From the NCBI GenBank assembly GCA_036571765.1, contig BROE01000007.1, forward strand, positions 6,477,636 through 6,541,635: 64,000 nt of DNA, in the 5' to 3' direction. The position numbers and the translations under genes were made by a program. The DNA is from Plecoglossus altivelis. Lineage: Eukaryota > Chordata > Actinopteri > Osmeriformes > Plecoglossidae. The number at the start of each line of letters is the position of its first letter. Within the stretch, counting starts at the first letter, position 1. The notes beneath the pieces are model-generated. The model searched no databases. It saw only the letters and a program-made list of their open reading frames with translations, and was not told the origin of the DNA. This document shows positions 9,831 through 22,848 of this stretch, piece after piece.

Positions 9831-12360
9831 ACCTATGGCCACATTTGAACTTTCATTTGGTCAAAGTGGGGCCCATGGGCCCACAGTTTGCACGGTAATT
9901 GTTTTGGAATAATTGTACGGTAGCCTAAGTTTTGAAAATAATAAATGTCTTAAATGTGCATAACACCAGTGACAAATTTGGAAAGGAATATTCCTCTGAT
10001 GGTTACTTTGAATGTATAAATATGCCAAGCAGGCTACTTGAAACCATGGCGTTTTGGCGTATTATTCAAACAATCAATGCAGTACTGGCTTACGCAGAAT
10101 AAAAGTTTGCTGCCCTCACGGTCAAGGGTGAAGGGCAGGTCAGGGAGGACACAGAAAGACAGAGTGAGGCGTCTGCTCCTTTTGTGATATTTCGTCATTT
10201 AAACTACAGGCCAGTATGCAGTTCCAGGGGCGGGTGGTTGGCATGGTAGCTCATGGTGGAAACCGCTGCCAAATCGCTAAATGTCTCAGCACCAGTAAGC
10301 ACGAGCTGAGAGGAGCTCGCCATAGCGCTGCCAGCTGCGCCACGTGCCAGCCAGTGCGCCCGGCCAAAGTGGTACTTTGGGGAGGGGCGAGTATTTCTTT
10401 CCTAATTCAACGGCATCTGTTCATTATTCTCAACCGTTAAAGAAGGGTCTCTGTGCACACTCCCAAAACAAAAGCCACCTTTTACGGCCCTGTACTTTTA
10501 CAGTAACTGCGGAACTAATGTCTGAAACTAACTGGGCATTCTGGAAGATTTTTCTCTTTTAAGTCAGTTACTTCACCATGGGGCTGTGTTTTGCTCAGGA
10601 GACAACCAAGCGCCCTTTGCTCGGGATAGGCCAGCTGCCCAGGCCTAGGTCAACCGAGATTTGTCGATTTATACATAATTAACATTTTCTTTAAGTTAAA
10701 AAGTTAAAAAGGCTGGGTTAAAATAATACTGAATTATATCAAGTTTTATAATGATTTCTTATTTGACAACTTGGCTGCCAAAAAGGTTCATAGGCCTATT
10801 AAAACAAGCCACCACTCGAGATGAGACTATTAAGATAATTATCGAATTATTATTAGGCTATTATTATTATTATCAGTTCTTATTTAATCAATTAGAAAAG
10901 CCGTGAATAAGCCGTATTCAACTAAAATATGATTATAGGCCCACAATGGGCCCAGTGAAGAATGTAGTATATTGGGCTAATATTGTTTTTCACAATATTT
11001 AAGTTATATTATATTAACTATTAATATTCACGTCGTTTGTTCAACGGTAGTGGCCCTTTACAATACACCTACACTGTAACTGCAATAGTTTTACAATGCA
11101 TTAACGACATTAAGGCTGAATGAGTAAATGTAAAAAAACGAAGATAAAGCGTCAGAGCGAGTGTCAGTTTAAATATGCTACTGGGTTTTAGAACGCCTTT
11201 AAGGCTCCAGCCTCCACCCGACATAGTACGTAGGCCTAACTGTTTTAATGTTTTCAATTGATGGGGCTTGTAGGCCTTATTTTGTAATATCATGCATGAT
11301 TGTGCATGGTTAATGTCGAGCAACCACCCCTCAATAGTCGCTTTTCACTAATCGGTCACCATGATCCTCTCAAATTGCAACACGTGTGGATTGGACACAG
11401 CAACCCAAATTAAATTTGAAAAGGCTGCACAAATTCCATCTGTGTAGTTTTACTTCCGTGATCCGATTAAATATTTTTCGGATTATCGTATTATTATCTT
11501 AATTATTTTGGACCTAATCTTTTCTATTAAATAATCGCTATGTAATCTTTTTTATTTTTTATTTATTGAATTAATTGCCATAGCCCACATCGGCGCGTCA
11601 TGGATTGACACAGGGACTGACATCGTGGACTGACATAGAAAGCTAACACTAAAACAGCACATGGCCGACGAAACACTGATTTATAAAGCAGTTAAATATT
11701 CAAAAATAACCATTTAAATATTAAAAGGTGAGCGACAACATCTTGTTGTGAGACCATAATTACTCAAGCACGATTTCCTCTGGGATCCAACCCACTGTCC
11801 TTCTCAAAACAGTGACACACACACACTCACTCACAAACACAAAATCTGAAGCCAAATATGTATATACTATGAGGCATATATACTACAGCTTTTAAACCAC
11901 CCTCACAAAACCACAAATTGTTAGAATGTGTGGTGCAATGAGTAGATAAACTCTTGACTTCAGAGGATACCAAACGGAGGTTGCTGCCTTCCGCAGAGGC
12001 CATTGGCTGCCACCTCAGCTCTACCCAACCATCCGCCCATCTTTCCTGCCTTGCCAACCCCGCGCCACACCCAACTCCATTGAGGGGCAAAGCTGGCATA
12101 GGCATGGCGAGGCGATACAAATTCCACTGCATCTGTGCACAATGGGAGAATTGGGTGTGACTCTCAGATGCTGCACAGGAATGAGCCAAGGTGCTCTCTT
12201 AACTCGTGTGGAGTCGCTAAATGTTGTGGCCCATATCTTAGTTTACAACATCGTAGCACTCAAACTGTTTGAATAGGATCCTTCCTCCATAATGTCATAC
12301 AAGTACTGTACACTAACCGCACAGCACACGGACAAAGCAGCTCCTTTGCTATGCTCTGTA
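9831..12360. other. AT-rich intergenic DNA, no gene seen
   Basis: This region is mostly AT-rich with TAAT and ATTA clusters (for example 10840-11040 and 11460-11580). A GC-richer patch at 10210-10400 carries an open frame without recognisable domains. I see no splice-flanked exon of CDK12, the gene expected here by synteny. Confidence 0.5.
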
Positions 12361-12770
12361 CTCTGTCTTGACCTCTGCGATGTCAAATGAAGTGTGAAAG
12401 AATGTCTGTGTGTGTGTGTGTATGTGGCAACATACCTACGACATCGTACTGTTTATATATAGTGCAATTGTGTGTTTGCTGTATGTGCATGGGAAACTAT
12501 AGAGGTTGTTGCTGGTCTGCACAGATGGTGGGAGTGATTTTTGGGAGGGAGGGAGGGAGGAGGAGGGTGAGGGTGAGGGAGGGTGAGAAGAGAGGGAAGG
12601 ATGGGTGGGTGGGGCGGTGGGCAGCTCTGACGATGCCATGCCATGGTCACGCGGGCAGCAGTAATTGGCCCCCATATTGACCGGTTTTGCAGTGCTGTGG
12701 GGCGGGCAGACGCCCAGCTGGACCTGTCAGATGGTATTGCATCCAGCTCATTGCCCTCTCTCTTCTCTTC

Positions 12771-12780
12771 TATCTTCCCC

Positions 12781-12834
<54 letters not shown>

Positions 12835-12904
12835 CCCTTTCCTCTGTCCACTCTCTCTCTCCCTCTCTCTCTCTCTCTCGCTCCCTCTCTTTCTCTCACA
12901 CACA
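12771..12904. repeat. (CT)n pyrimidine tract
   Basis: The perfect CT run is at 12787-12830. Interrupted CT/CCCT repeats continue to about 12898 and end in a short CA run. Serine/leucine-rich frames across it are repeat artefacts. Confidence 0.95.
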
Positions 12905-13626
12905 CATACACTTTCTGCTGTCTCTCGATTTTTCGCACATGCTTACACACATGCACATTTTGACTTCACCTCCTTCTCACAGACGGACTTCCTGGACTCT
13001 GTTTCTTGTACTTGCGTTCTCTTTCTTCACTTTCTTTCACACACTCAAACAAATGTGCACTGCAGACAGACATGCACAACACGTGCACACGCACAAACGC
13101 ACACAATGCGCCAAAGTCTGACCGTGTTCGACTCCAGATGTCAAAGTTCCTGTGACTCAGGACCAATCCACAGGTCAGCTTTCGAAAATGTGAAAATGAA
13201 AATGTTGAAAACCATCACCCAGGCAGACACTAAGATAATGAAATATGCATTGCATATGTGAATGGCCCTTCCTGCTCTCCATTTCATGTCAGGAGTGTTA
13301 GCCAGGAAACACACTGAACTGGCCCTGACTAGCTTGTCTTCCTATGTGGAACATTAGGAAGCAACACAAGCCTGCAAGTGAGGGATCTTTCACTGCTACA
13401 GATGAAACCCTGCCATGAATAAATGAGGTGTACAGGGGTTAGATGAAGCCGAAGTGACAGAAGAAAAGAAGACTGAATGCTTTGTGCTCTCAGGAGCTCA
13501 CGATTGAGCAGGTGGTTGCCAAGGCATGGAGATGCCAAACCTGGAGTCTTGCAGGGAAGGGTTAAGGAGTAGGTTTCAGTGGGAATGTGTCTGTGTGTTT
13601 ATGAGTTTGTGGATGTCTTTTTATGT

Positions 13627-13650
13627 CTGTGTGTGTGTGTGTGTGTGTCT
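13627..13650. repeat. (TG)n microsatellite
   Basis: A short near-perfect TG run lies in intergenic DNA. Several further TG-rich stretches occur on both sides. Confidence 0.85.
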
Positions 13651-14697
13651 TTATGCGTGCGAGGGACAGAACCAGGAAGGGGTAAGAGTGTGTTTAAATT
13701 CAGCAGCAGCTGTTCATTAGAACATGACAGTCACACTGTGTGTGCTTATTCCTGAAACCAACAGACAGGACTGGATTTCTGGATTGGCAGGCTGGCTGCA
13801 GGCACCACTGGGTAAAGGAATGAGCCACAGTATGAATGGAGAAAAACAAGGGGGAGGGGGGGCTGCGGTAGGTAAAAATCCTTCTATCACACATAACCAG
13901 AACAAGAAGTTAAAAGTGTCCCTGAATGGGAAAAAACCTCGGAAATATGGTGTCTGGAAGAAAAAAAAACGTGAAATTCTTTGGGGTTAAAGACACCATG
14001 CACTGACAGCTCAGTGTAAACTGTGTAGAGCCCATGTGTGCATTGCTTCTCTGTGCAGATGCACACAGGGCACTGAGAACATATGGGCAGTGGGAAAATC
14101 CCAGTGAGCTTTAAGTTAAACCTAAACACCTGGCTGCCGAGATCCCTGCACTGCTGTTTCTGTTGTTTCTCGCCTCTCCCCCAAACCTGTCTAAGTCCTT
14201 CTGGTTGGGGAACAGTCACTTGAAGTATCTCACCTGGGTGTCAACGTGTACAAACACAATGTGTCCACAAGTCTTACTGTCATGCTGTATATTATTAGTC
14301 AGATCTCTAGACCTCTGGCTCCAGGTTCACGTTGAATAAGGCCCAAGGGCCAAATTAATGAAACGTTTTAGATGAAGCCTAAGGGCCTGATCCATTAAAA
14401 GCTTGCAGCAGGGTGGAGTGCACCTGTTAAATTCAACAGGGAATTGTTTTTTGTTGTTGTTTTTTTTCGATGCACAAACGAGGACAAATAAAACAAATGG
14501 ATATCGGAGGCACTAGAGGAAAGGATGGATGAAACTGAGTAAAAAAGGTCGTGTTTATCAGGGGTTTTGTCAGCATCTTCCTGTTCACCTCTTACACTGT
14601 TTCTCCATCTTCATTCACTGCTTCACAAGCCGTCTCTGTCTCTCACTATCCCCTCCCTCTGAACATGTCCATCCCCTCGTCACTCTTCTGTGGTCTC

Positions 14698-14960
14698 GGC
14701 CTCCCTCCCCTCCTGCCTTCCATCCCTCCCTCCCTCCCTGCCATCCCTCCCAGCCTCCCTTCCATCCCTGCCTTCCTTCCCTCCCTGCCTTCCTTCCCTC
14801 CCTGCCTGCATGCCCTCCCTCCCTCTCTCCCTCTCTCCCTCTCTCCCTCTCTCCCTCCCCTCCCACCCTCCCTGCCTTCCCTCCCTGCCTTCCCATCCCT
14901 CTGTTCTCTCCTCCTCTTCCTCCTTCTGTCTCCCTCCCTCCTGACTTGGTTCCCCATCCC
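14698..14960. repeat. CCTCCCTN pyrimidine minisatellite
   Basis: About 260 bases are almost purely C and T on the + strand, built from CCCTCCCTGCCTTCC-type units. All frames read as Ser/Pro/Leu or Gly/Arg/Glu repeats. The strand asymmetry could permit H-DNA (triplex) formation. Confidence 0.9.
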
Positions 14961-15859
14961 TCCCTCTCAGCGCGATGACAGGAGTAAACACACCCGTGTG
15001 TGTGTCACAGGGTGAGGCTTGAGATGGAGTGTTGACACAGCAGCCTCAGACTCCACGTGCTATTGCTTTGAGATTAGAGGAGATTAGGGCAGGGATAAAC
15101 AAAATCTCACACCAAAAAAAGATCTCGTTTTGAAGCGCAGCTTGTGTGATGTCTACTCTTTAATTGTGACTTTGAAAGGAAGGGAGCGAACGTGCAAATA
15201 CACATGAAATCCCACCCGCTAGTGTCTGCTGTGAGAGGAAGAAACGCCTCAGACCACAGCACCGGGCAGGACTTTCCCATCCCTTCTCTACGTTGCAGCA
15301 GACGCACAGTTGACAGGGAGGAATAATTGGTGCCCCTGCATGTTACATTTTCACCCTCACATCACAGTGAATGGGGTAGCACATCAACATCCACAATGAT
15401 GAATAAATCAACAGATTTGTGTGAATTAATCTCTCTTAAATTAGGATTTCATCACAAATGTGCTCGGACATCTCCATGGTAACAGGAATTCCACGGCTGT
15501 TCCCCAGCGTGTTCACAGCCGGCTACTATGGATTGACGATTTGACATGTTCCGAGTGTACACCTACACTTGATGGAAGCATTTAATGACACACGTGCAAA
15601 AGAGACCAGACACCCACCCACATTCAGTACGTGTGAGTATTAGACTGCAGTCGCTCACACATAGCAACTTATGTATAAACGATCCCAACCTAGCATTGCT
15701 ATCTGTACCAGTTCACAGAAACATCTTCCAGTGAATCACTGTGACTCGTCTCCTGCTTGGTAGGGGAGCATGTTTCCCACGTTAGCTATGTGGCTCTGTG
15801 GCACGGTATTACAGGCAACCAAAATAGATTTCTGTTGGATAGAAAGGGTATGCACGCAT

Positions 15860-16006
15860 GCACACTCAAACACACACGCGCACAACCACACACATGCGCA
15901 GCCCCCCACACACGCACAGCTCCACACGCACGCACAGCCCCACACAAACGCACAGCCCCACACACATCTACAGCCCCACACACATGCACAGCCCCCCGCA
16001 CGCACA
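15860..16006. repeat. CACACGCACAGCCCC minisatellite
   Basis: Six or more degenerate copies of a roughly 16-base unit (CACACNNGCACAGCCC) follow one another. The reading frames across it, His/Thr/Gln-rich on + and Cys/Val/Gly-rich on -, are by-products. Confidence 0.85.
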
Positions 16007-16170
16007 TACACAGATGCAGCAATACAGTAGAGTACGCAGGTCTGTGTTTGGTTTGGTTTTTTCCTCAGGCTTTCCACTCGGCAGCCGCCAGGCACGGCGG
16101 AGTTGGCACAGCCAGAGCCACTGTGCCAGGGGGAATGGAGTGCCACATGGCACACCCGTGCCGGGCCAGC

Positions 16171-16360
16171 TGGGGGGGGGGGGGGGTGGCTACGGGGGAG
16201 AAGGAGGGGTTGAGGGGCAGGGGAAGGGGAGGGTGGGGTGGGGGGACAAGGAGGAGGTGGGAGGGGTGAATGGGGGAAGAAAGGAGGGGGGTTGGGGGAG
16301 AAAGAGGGAGGGGGTTTGAAGGACTGATGGGAGAGGTGAGGTATGGGGGTGGGGGGACTT
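16171..16360. repeat. G-run and G-rich tract
   Basis: A run of 15 consecutive G (16172-16186) is followed by about 170 bases of GGGG/GGGA-rich sequence. It is likely to form G-quadruplexes and to cause sequencing errors in run length. Confidence 0.9.
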
Positions 16361-18409
16361 TTGCATCTTAAATTCCACAACATCTGTTCAGTGAGGCAAG
16401 CAGTATACTGTTGTATGGATGCTGGTGGGTTTGCAGGCAAGCACTTTAATTGGGGGTTGGGGTGTGTGTGTGTTGTGTGTGTTGATGGGTGAATGGGATA
16501 GGGGGAGTGTGTGTGTGTATGAGTTTAGTGAGGGGGGAGGCTCTGTAAGGATGTTAAGGCTAATTTTCAATTTTGCAGTTTTGGCTGTGCTCATTTTCTG
16601 CACATGATATACAGCCTTGACCACGCTCCAAGAAATCAAAGAATGTTGCTGATTTCTTCACACATATGGTCATTTTGCTTGAGGGTTATTTATTAAAACC
16701 ATTCACTTACTACAACAGAACAATTGGGCAGTGAAGAGAGTAATTGCATCTCTATATGGAGATAAAACAGTAGTTTGTTTTTGAAGCATAGCATTATTCA
16801 CAGCTCTCATATTTCAAAGCAGGAATACTCACCCCATGTTGGATAGAGGATTGGGGCAATAATGACTCTCACCTCTCACCATGAGAAATTAGCTTCTGAG
16901 CATCCCCCCTAAACACACACACATGCATACACACACACACCTAGCCCCCACCTCTTCCACCCTCTCCTGCCTGCTGGCACTATGGGGAAAAGTACCCCCC
17001 CCCTCCCCCATTTATCTGCCCCCCTCCCCCCACACACACACACACCCTCCCCCCCATCGATGCCAGCCGACGGCCCTCGCAGCGTGGCGTGCCATCTGCT
17101 GCCCCCCTCACCCCCCCTTCCCTTCCCCAAACTCCTCTGCCTCTCCGCGGCATCCTACCCATAAGCCACCGCTCCAGCCCCGGCTCTGGGCGCCACCAAA
17201 CAGGAGGCTTTAGCGCGGATCACTTCATCTCCGATCCCCCCGCCAGCGCACACGGGCAGAGAGGGCAGAGAGCGGGAGCCGCACACACACACATCCACCT
17301 AAACATACATGCTGTCTTCACGGACGTGTACATCCAGTCCACATGCGCATACAGACATGGCCGCGAGCACCGAGACAAAGACAAATGAAATACAACCCTT
17401 GCACACTTTCATGAGTATTTGCATGGGCACATGTGTACTGTAGATGCATTTATGCTGATAAAATGCGATGGTTTTCTCTTCCATACACGTGTTCATACAT
17501 ACACATGCATGTGGTACTGTAAGACACACATATAATCAAACCATAGATGATTTCAGGATCAGCTGTTACCTTCTGACTTGACTTGAGTTATGGTGTCAAT
17601 TTGTGCTTCTTCCTTTAGACACAAAACAGACTTGCTCATCCTACAAGGATGACATACAGTACATGTGGTCTGTGGACAGCTCGCATAAATGTTTAATTTG
17701 GAATTTTCTAATAGGGATGAAGTCTTTCAAATCCTTTCCCAACACCTTAGGGGGGAAAAGTGAAGCCATGCCAAAAGGCTGATTAAATGTTTTTAAACCT
17801 GTCTGTCCCCTCAGAGAATGGGAATAGCGTGGTCCTAATGTGTAAAGAGTAATGTACAGTGTGTGCAATATGTACTTGTAATTACTGTCATTTACACTTA
17901 ATTGAAAATGTAAAGACGAAGGGCTTGACATCTGGGCCCTATGTGCAGCTGGTAATGCCCAACAAACATAGAAATACATTCATGGATTGACTGTTGTGTG
18001 TCCTGTGAAATAATTGACTGTCTGATCTGATCTGGATATCAGAATGCCTCTGTACGTGTGTGTGTAATCATCTATCAATTAACAATGTGCAAGGAAAGGA
18101 ACCCATTCTATATTGTCTGCTAAATAATGTATACGACACATCGTATGTATGTATAAGAGACTCCCCCTGTATTGCAAACAAGAATTGAGGTCGTATAATT
18201 TCAATGCAAACAATATAGCAAGTCAACTGGAATTGATTTGCTCAATTGGTTGTATAATAAGGAACTGACCCCGACCTTGACAACAAACCCTTACTTCAAC
18301 AAACCCTTACTACAACTCTTACTTCGATTGATTAGAAATAAGAGGAGAGAAAGGAAACCACGAATAGAAACGTCTCTAAAAAATACAATTTAGAGACATA
18401 ATATGAGAG
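16361..18409. other. Intergenic DNA with C-rich and CA-rich patches
   Basis: No gene is supported. A C-rich segment at 16985-17125 contains many C runs, and CA-rich stretches flank it. A small tandem repeat of CAACAAACCCTTACT lies at about 18281-18320. The frames through 16900-17390 are proline/histidine-rich repeat artefacts. Confidence 0.5.
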
Positions 18410-18436
18410 AAAGCCGGAGGGATTTTGTGAACAACA

Positions 18437-18483
18437 AGAGAGAGAGAGGGGAGAGAGAGAGAGTGAGAGAGAGAGAGAGAGGG

Positions 18484-18508
<25 letters not shown>
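18437..18508. repeat. (GA)n tract
   Basis: A GAGAGA run with a few GGGG interruptions. It opens a purine-strand domain that recurs through about 21.07 kb. Confidence 0.95.
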
Positions 18509-18518
<10 letters not shown>

Positions 18519-19062
18519 CGCAAGAGGAATAAGAGGGTGAAAACAGGGAGCGAAAAAAAGAGAGAGGTAGAAAAATGGAAAGTATGAAATAAAGAGAGGA
18601 TGATAAATAGAGGGAGAGAGGGCTACTGCTGTTTGTCCATTCATCTCAGGTTGGTGAGAAGGGCTAGGAACTGACAGCTCATCTATCAGCCATGGGTGGT
18701 ACTGCCGAGGACTTGGGACAGGACCAGACCCTCCATCTTCTCCCACACTCTCCTTTCACTTGGCATCCTTAACCATCTCTTCTTATTGTGCTGCTCTGTG
18801 ACATTTGTGTTTGCAAAACAATATGTTGATCAGCAAGTTGTATTGTTTTGGGTTGTTACGGTTCACTTGAAACCTAGGTACGGAGAGAGATTGTTGCTGT
18901 TTTACTGTGTGTAGGAGTGGGTGCTAGGACTAATTGTGTGTTTGCATATGCAGATATATGGGTGTGTATATGTGTGTGTGTATGTGATAATCGAGTAAAG
19001 GGCAACGAGTTTATTGGTGTTGACAGGTGGCCAAAGTTGAGATCTGGCACCAAGACAAAAGA

Positions 19063-19395
19063 AGAGGGAAAGAGAGGGAGAGAAAGAAGGAAAGAAAGAG
19101 AGAGAATGGGAGAGCGAGGGAGAACGAGAGAGTGAAGGTATCTGGGATATTTGGGATCACTGGGGATTGTAGCGAGACCTGCCTGATGTCTGAGGTAAAT
19201 GGTGAGGAGCGGTGCCATAAAGTACCGGAGAAGGATGGAGGAGAGAGATGGGGAGAAAATGAAAGAGGAGGAGAAGAGGAAGAGCAGAAAGGGGGCGACA
19301 GTAAGGGAGAGATGGTGAGTGAGTGAGAGAGAGAGAGATGAAGGGAGTAAATGAGTGCGTGAGAGAGAGAAAGGAGAGAGAGAGAGAGAGAGCAC
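19063..19395. repeat. GA-rich purine domain
   Basis: GAGA/GAAA/GGAGA sequence appears in two blocks (about 19063-19135 and 19230-19392) separated by ordinary sequence. Lys/Arg/Glu-rich frames on + and Ser/Leu-rich frames on - are artefacts. Confidence 0.8.
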
Positions 19396-19884
19396 TCAGC
19401 AGCTGTCGACCTAATTCCTCTAACACAGTGCTTGTGCTCTGATTAAGAAAGTGATCTGGCCTTTAATTTCCTCCTGACACCAGCTAATGCTCTATATCTC
19501 AATTCCTGCTTCCCTGCTCGCTCGCCATCACCACACTACACCACACGCCTCTAGCCACATCATCAGTCCAGATGCAGGGATGATGTGTGTCTGTGTGTTT
19601 GAATGTACAGACTGGTATACCCTGTGTGACTGGGGAAGAGTCTGCAGGGTACGTTGCATGCATGTGTTTAGACGAGAGTGACTCGTCAGGTATTCTGTGG
19701 GTAGATGCGTGTGTATTGTGAATATTAATGCCATGCGCTTATATTGTACATCTGTTATGATGGTGTTTGTGGGTGCGTGTGGGCACAGGCAGGTGTATGT
19801 CATCTGTGAGTGTATAGAGAGAGTGGTACTGTTGTGATCTCTGCCATGTGTTTATCTGCGTGTTAGAGAGACCCGTGTCTTAGT

Positions 19885-19990
19885 CAATGTATGTGTTGTA
19901 GTGCGTGTGTTTGTGTGTTTATATGTGCATGTGTCTGTGCCTGTGTGTATTTATGTGTGTGTTTGTGTGTGTGTCTCTCTCTCTCTGTGA
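19885..19990. repeat. Degenerate TG-rich repeat
   Basis: TGTGTG repeats broken by TGCATG/TGCCTG variants, ending in a short CT run. Confidence 0.8.
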
Positions 19991-20127
19991 GTCTTCAGGA
20001 GTCGGGTGTGAAGGAGAGGTGGCGTTGCTAGGGGGGCCAGGTTGTGTGCAGACAGCAGCCGTGGCAGACGCAGCAGCAGTCTGCCAAAAGAAGAGAAAAA
20101 AAGAGTGGAGTAATGCCAAGAAAAGTC

Positions 20128-20541
20128 CCCAGAGAGAGATGGAGAGATAGAGGTAGAGAGAAAGAGGAAAGGAGAGAGGGAGAGGGAAAGGGAGAGAGGG
20201 AGAGGGAGAAAAAAGAGAGAGTGAGTGAGGAGAAGGGAGAGCGAGAGTACATTTTAAAAGTCTCCAGTCATTAGCCATACATTTTCTATCCTACATATCA
20301 GGAATAATATGGATCGTTCTGGAGGGCAAATTAAAAGGAAGAAAGAGAGAGACACAGGGAGACTCAGAGATGGGAGGGAAGAAAATAGAATGATGAAGGA
20401 AGCAGGGGAGCGAAAATTAAAGAGACAAGACAGTGAGTGAAGATGAGTGGGAGTTGTGGGTGGGGAGGGGCGAGAGAGAGAGAGAGAAAGAGAGACAGAA
20501 AGAGAGAGAAAGAGAGAGAGGGCGAACGGGTGAGGACGGAA

Positions 20542-20572
<31 letters not shown>

Positions 20573-20576
20573 GACG
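20128..20576. repeat. Interrupted GA-rich purine tracts
   Basis: Blocks at 20128-20250 and 20333-20576 consist of GAGAGA, GGGAGA and AGACAGAC units on the + strand. No coding content is credible here. Confidence 0.85.
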
Positions 20577-20779
20577 TGTCTGAGTCAATCTGTTCAAGCT
20601 CATGTGGACCATCCCTCCTAATGTCACCCATCCGTCATTGGTGCCGGTCTTTTGTATGAGGCCGTGTCACTCTGCGTCGCTCCTTCACCTCCGCGCTCTG
20701 TCCCGCTGGGTTTCTTCCCTGTTTGCTTTTTGTTGCCTTTTTCTGCGCTCCTCCTGCATTTCTCTCCTTCTTCTTTAAA

Positions 20780-20965
20780 TGGAGAGCCGTGTGAACGCGC
20801 TATGCAAATGAGATGGTTATTACCCCACTGCTCATCAAGCCGCGCGGAGCAGACATTAATAGGCTGATGAATATGCATGTGAATTTGTTAATTAAGTTAA
20901 TTATTCTGCTGAAAATGCATTCGTCTTCCAAGGACATCTTCCCCAGGATTTCAACCTGCTCCACT
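20780..20965. promoter_or_regulatory. Candidate conserved enhancer rich in POU/homeodomain sites
   Basis: A perfect octamer ATGCAAAT lies at 20802-20809. It is followed by ATTAAT near 20855-20860, ATGCAT at 20873-20878, and the overlapping TTAATTAAGTTAATTA at 20888-20903. This compact, repeat-free block sits between long GA repeats, so it stands out. The composition is typical of vertebrate developmental enhancers. Conservation was not tested. Confidence 0.4.
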
Positions 20966-20988
20966 CATTAGTCATGCGATATTTCATA

Positions 20989-21072
20989 CGGAGAGAGGGA
21001 GGGAGAGGGAGGGAGGGAGGGAGGGAGAAAGAGAGAGGGAGGGAGAGGGTGAAAGGGAGAGAGAGAGAGGTT
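20989..21072. repeat. (GGGA)n / (GA)n tract
   Basis: GGGAGGGAGGGA units grade into GAGAGA. It closes the purine-rich domain. Confidence 0.9.
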
Positions 21073-21379
21073 GGGGGACAGCAACAAGACAATGTAATTT
21101 TCGGAAGGTCTAGAGTTGCTGAGTGCAGAAAGCTGGGTCACAAAGGAAAACGGCGACAAAGTTTGTTGAGAAAAGTTGAACTCCACCATTTACAGTTGCG
21201 TCAACCATTGTTTGAAATACACATTCAAATATGAATGTTGAAACGACAAACTCCAAACCTCCAGCACCCTACAGCTCAGGTTTTCCCAGAGTTTTCCATG
21301 CTTCTCTCTAGTCTTCATACCTCACTGGTTATTTCTCCCTAATTGCTTATTAAAACCCTCTTAAATGAACTTTTTGTGC

Positions 21380-21460
21380 CAACTTTCCAACACATTAATT
21401 AATTGTTGTAGCCAATTAAGTGCCGTTGTGCAAATGAGCCTCATCACAAATGGTCCTATA
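21380..21460. promoter_or_regulatory. Second AT-rich homeodomain-site cluster
   Basis: ATTAATTAATTG, then CAATTAAGTG (an NKX2-type core), then TGCAAATGAG occur within about 60 bases (roughly 21393-21440). It lies about 500 bases after the POU/homeodomain cluster. This is a candidate cis-element, with function inferred. Confidence 0.35.
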
Positions 21461-22848
21461 GGGCCCCCCCGTCCTCTCTATCTCTCTATCACTCTCTCTT
21501 TCTCTCTCTCTTTCTCTGTCTTACACACAAAAACGCACACACACGCTCACACTCTAGTACCCCTCCCCTTTTCACACACCCAGCTTGTCTTCCCAGAAGC
21601 ATTTACACATTCACAACACACTGGATGCCACAGAAACAGGGGCTACATCCTTGCATCAGTTTTCCATATTGTCCTCCATCACCCAGGATGAATGACCTTA
21701 AAGAGACAACATCATGTTATGATAAGTGTCTCCATCCTTTCATTTTAAAGAGCTCACTTCACAAGGATCTGTTTTAAACGAATCAACTGCATTAACAAAT
21801 TGCTCTCTGTCAGCAAATACTCTCTAAAGCAGCATGACTTATCTATTTTATGTGTGTGTATATGTACAGCCATCTATTAAAAAAAATAGCATTCAGCTGT
21901 TTATTACAATCCTCTTCGTAATTTCTATAAAGGACATGATGCAATCATTAGCAACTCTACCATAAACACATAACGAATCTGTGGACTCATACTTCTCAAA
22001 ATACTTAGCAGCATGACTAGGCTATCAACGTAAGCGACGTTTTCACGGTACCATCCGATCTCCATTTCCAACAGTGTGTCTAGTACAGACACAAACATCA
22101 ACAACGAACCTGACGCTCTCTCAAAATGGCGTCGAGTAACCGCTTCCTCTACCGCACTGCCTCCCCTACCCACGCTTCATTCCAAAGCTGAGATGGCAGT
22201 GATACACCGCCTAGGAAGGTTTAGGAAAGGCTTACCAACTGTGCCAACCTTACCCCCTGTGCCACCCCCAACCTCGGCACAGAGGGGGGTCCCGGTTGGC
22301 ATGGCAGGGTGAACTACCCCCTGATTGATGGGCACGGATTCAGCCCCGCTAGAGTCTGCCCATGTGCAGCGCCCGACTCCCCAAGGCCCAGGCCTCCCTT
22401 TATCCCGCTGCTGTCTTGGCATCGGTGCCCATCTCTCCTCCCTCCCCCCCTCCCCCCTCACCCCTGCCAGCCAGCCAGCCAGCTATGGCTCCTGGTGGGC
22501 ACATCAATTACATCGCGGCACCTCCCTTCTTTTCTCATGTCTGTCTGTGCTTCTGTCTACTGTCTCTGACTGTCCCAATCTGTTCAGTCTCTGTCTGGCT
22601 ATCTTTGTGAAAGTGTGTGTTTGTGTGTGTCTTTGTGTGTGTGTGTGTGTGCGTGGGCCCAGTTCAGTTGCTTTTAATTCTTTCTATTTGTAAAAACAAT
22701 CATGTTTTATAACATGTACATGATTTAATGTGCTGTAAAGCGTATATAATTGATTTCCATTTCATGCACACAAATGTATACTATTATGCACACACATGCA
22801 CTAACGGAATCAATCTATAAATTCACATTCACACATATATACTTAGAC
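21461..22848. other. Intergenic DNA upstream of med1
   Basis: No gene is seen. The stretch contains a CT tract (21476-21520), a GC-rich patch (22130-22520) with several TGCCA/TTGGCA half-sites of NFI type, and a TG repeat at 22612-22652. Frames in the GC-rich patch have no domain. Confidence 0.5.

Noticed and set aside
10216..10440. 74-codon frame in a GC-richer patch
   Set aside because: No family resemblance; another overlapping frame is open too. More likely a GC-rich non-coding element.
12665..13261. Long Ser/Leu-rich open frames
   Set aside because: They follow the CT repeat in all three frames, which marks them as repeat artefacts.
14529..15015. Overlapping Pro/Ser and Gly/Arg frames on both strands
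   Set aside because: They are produced by the CCTCCCT minisatellite; no start, splice or domain support exists.
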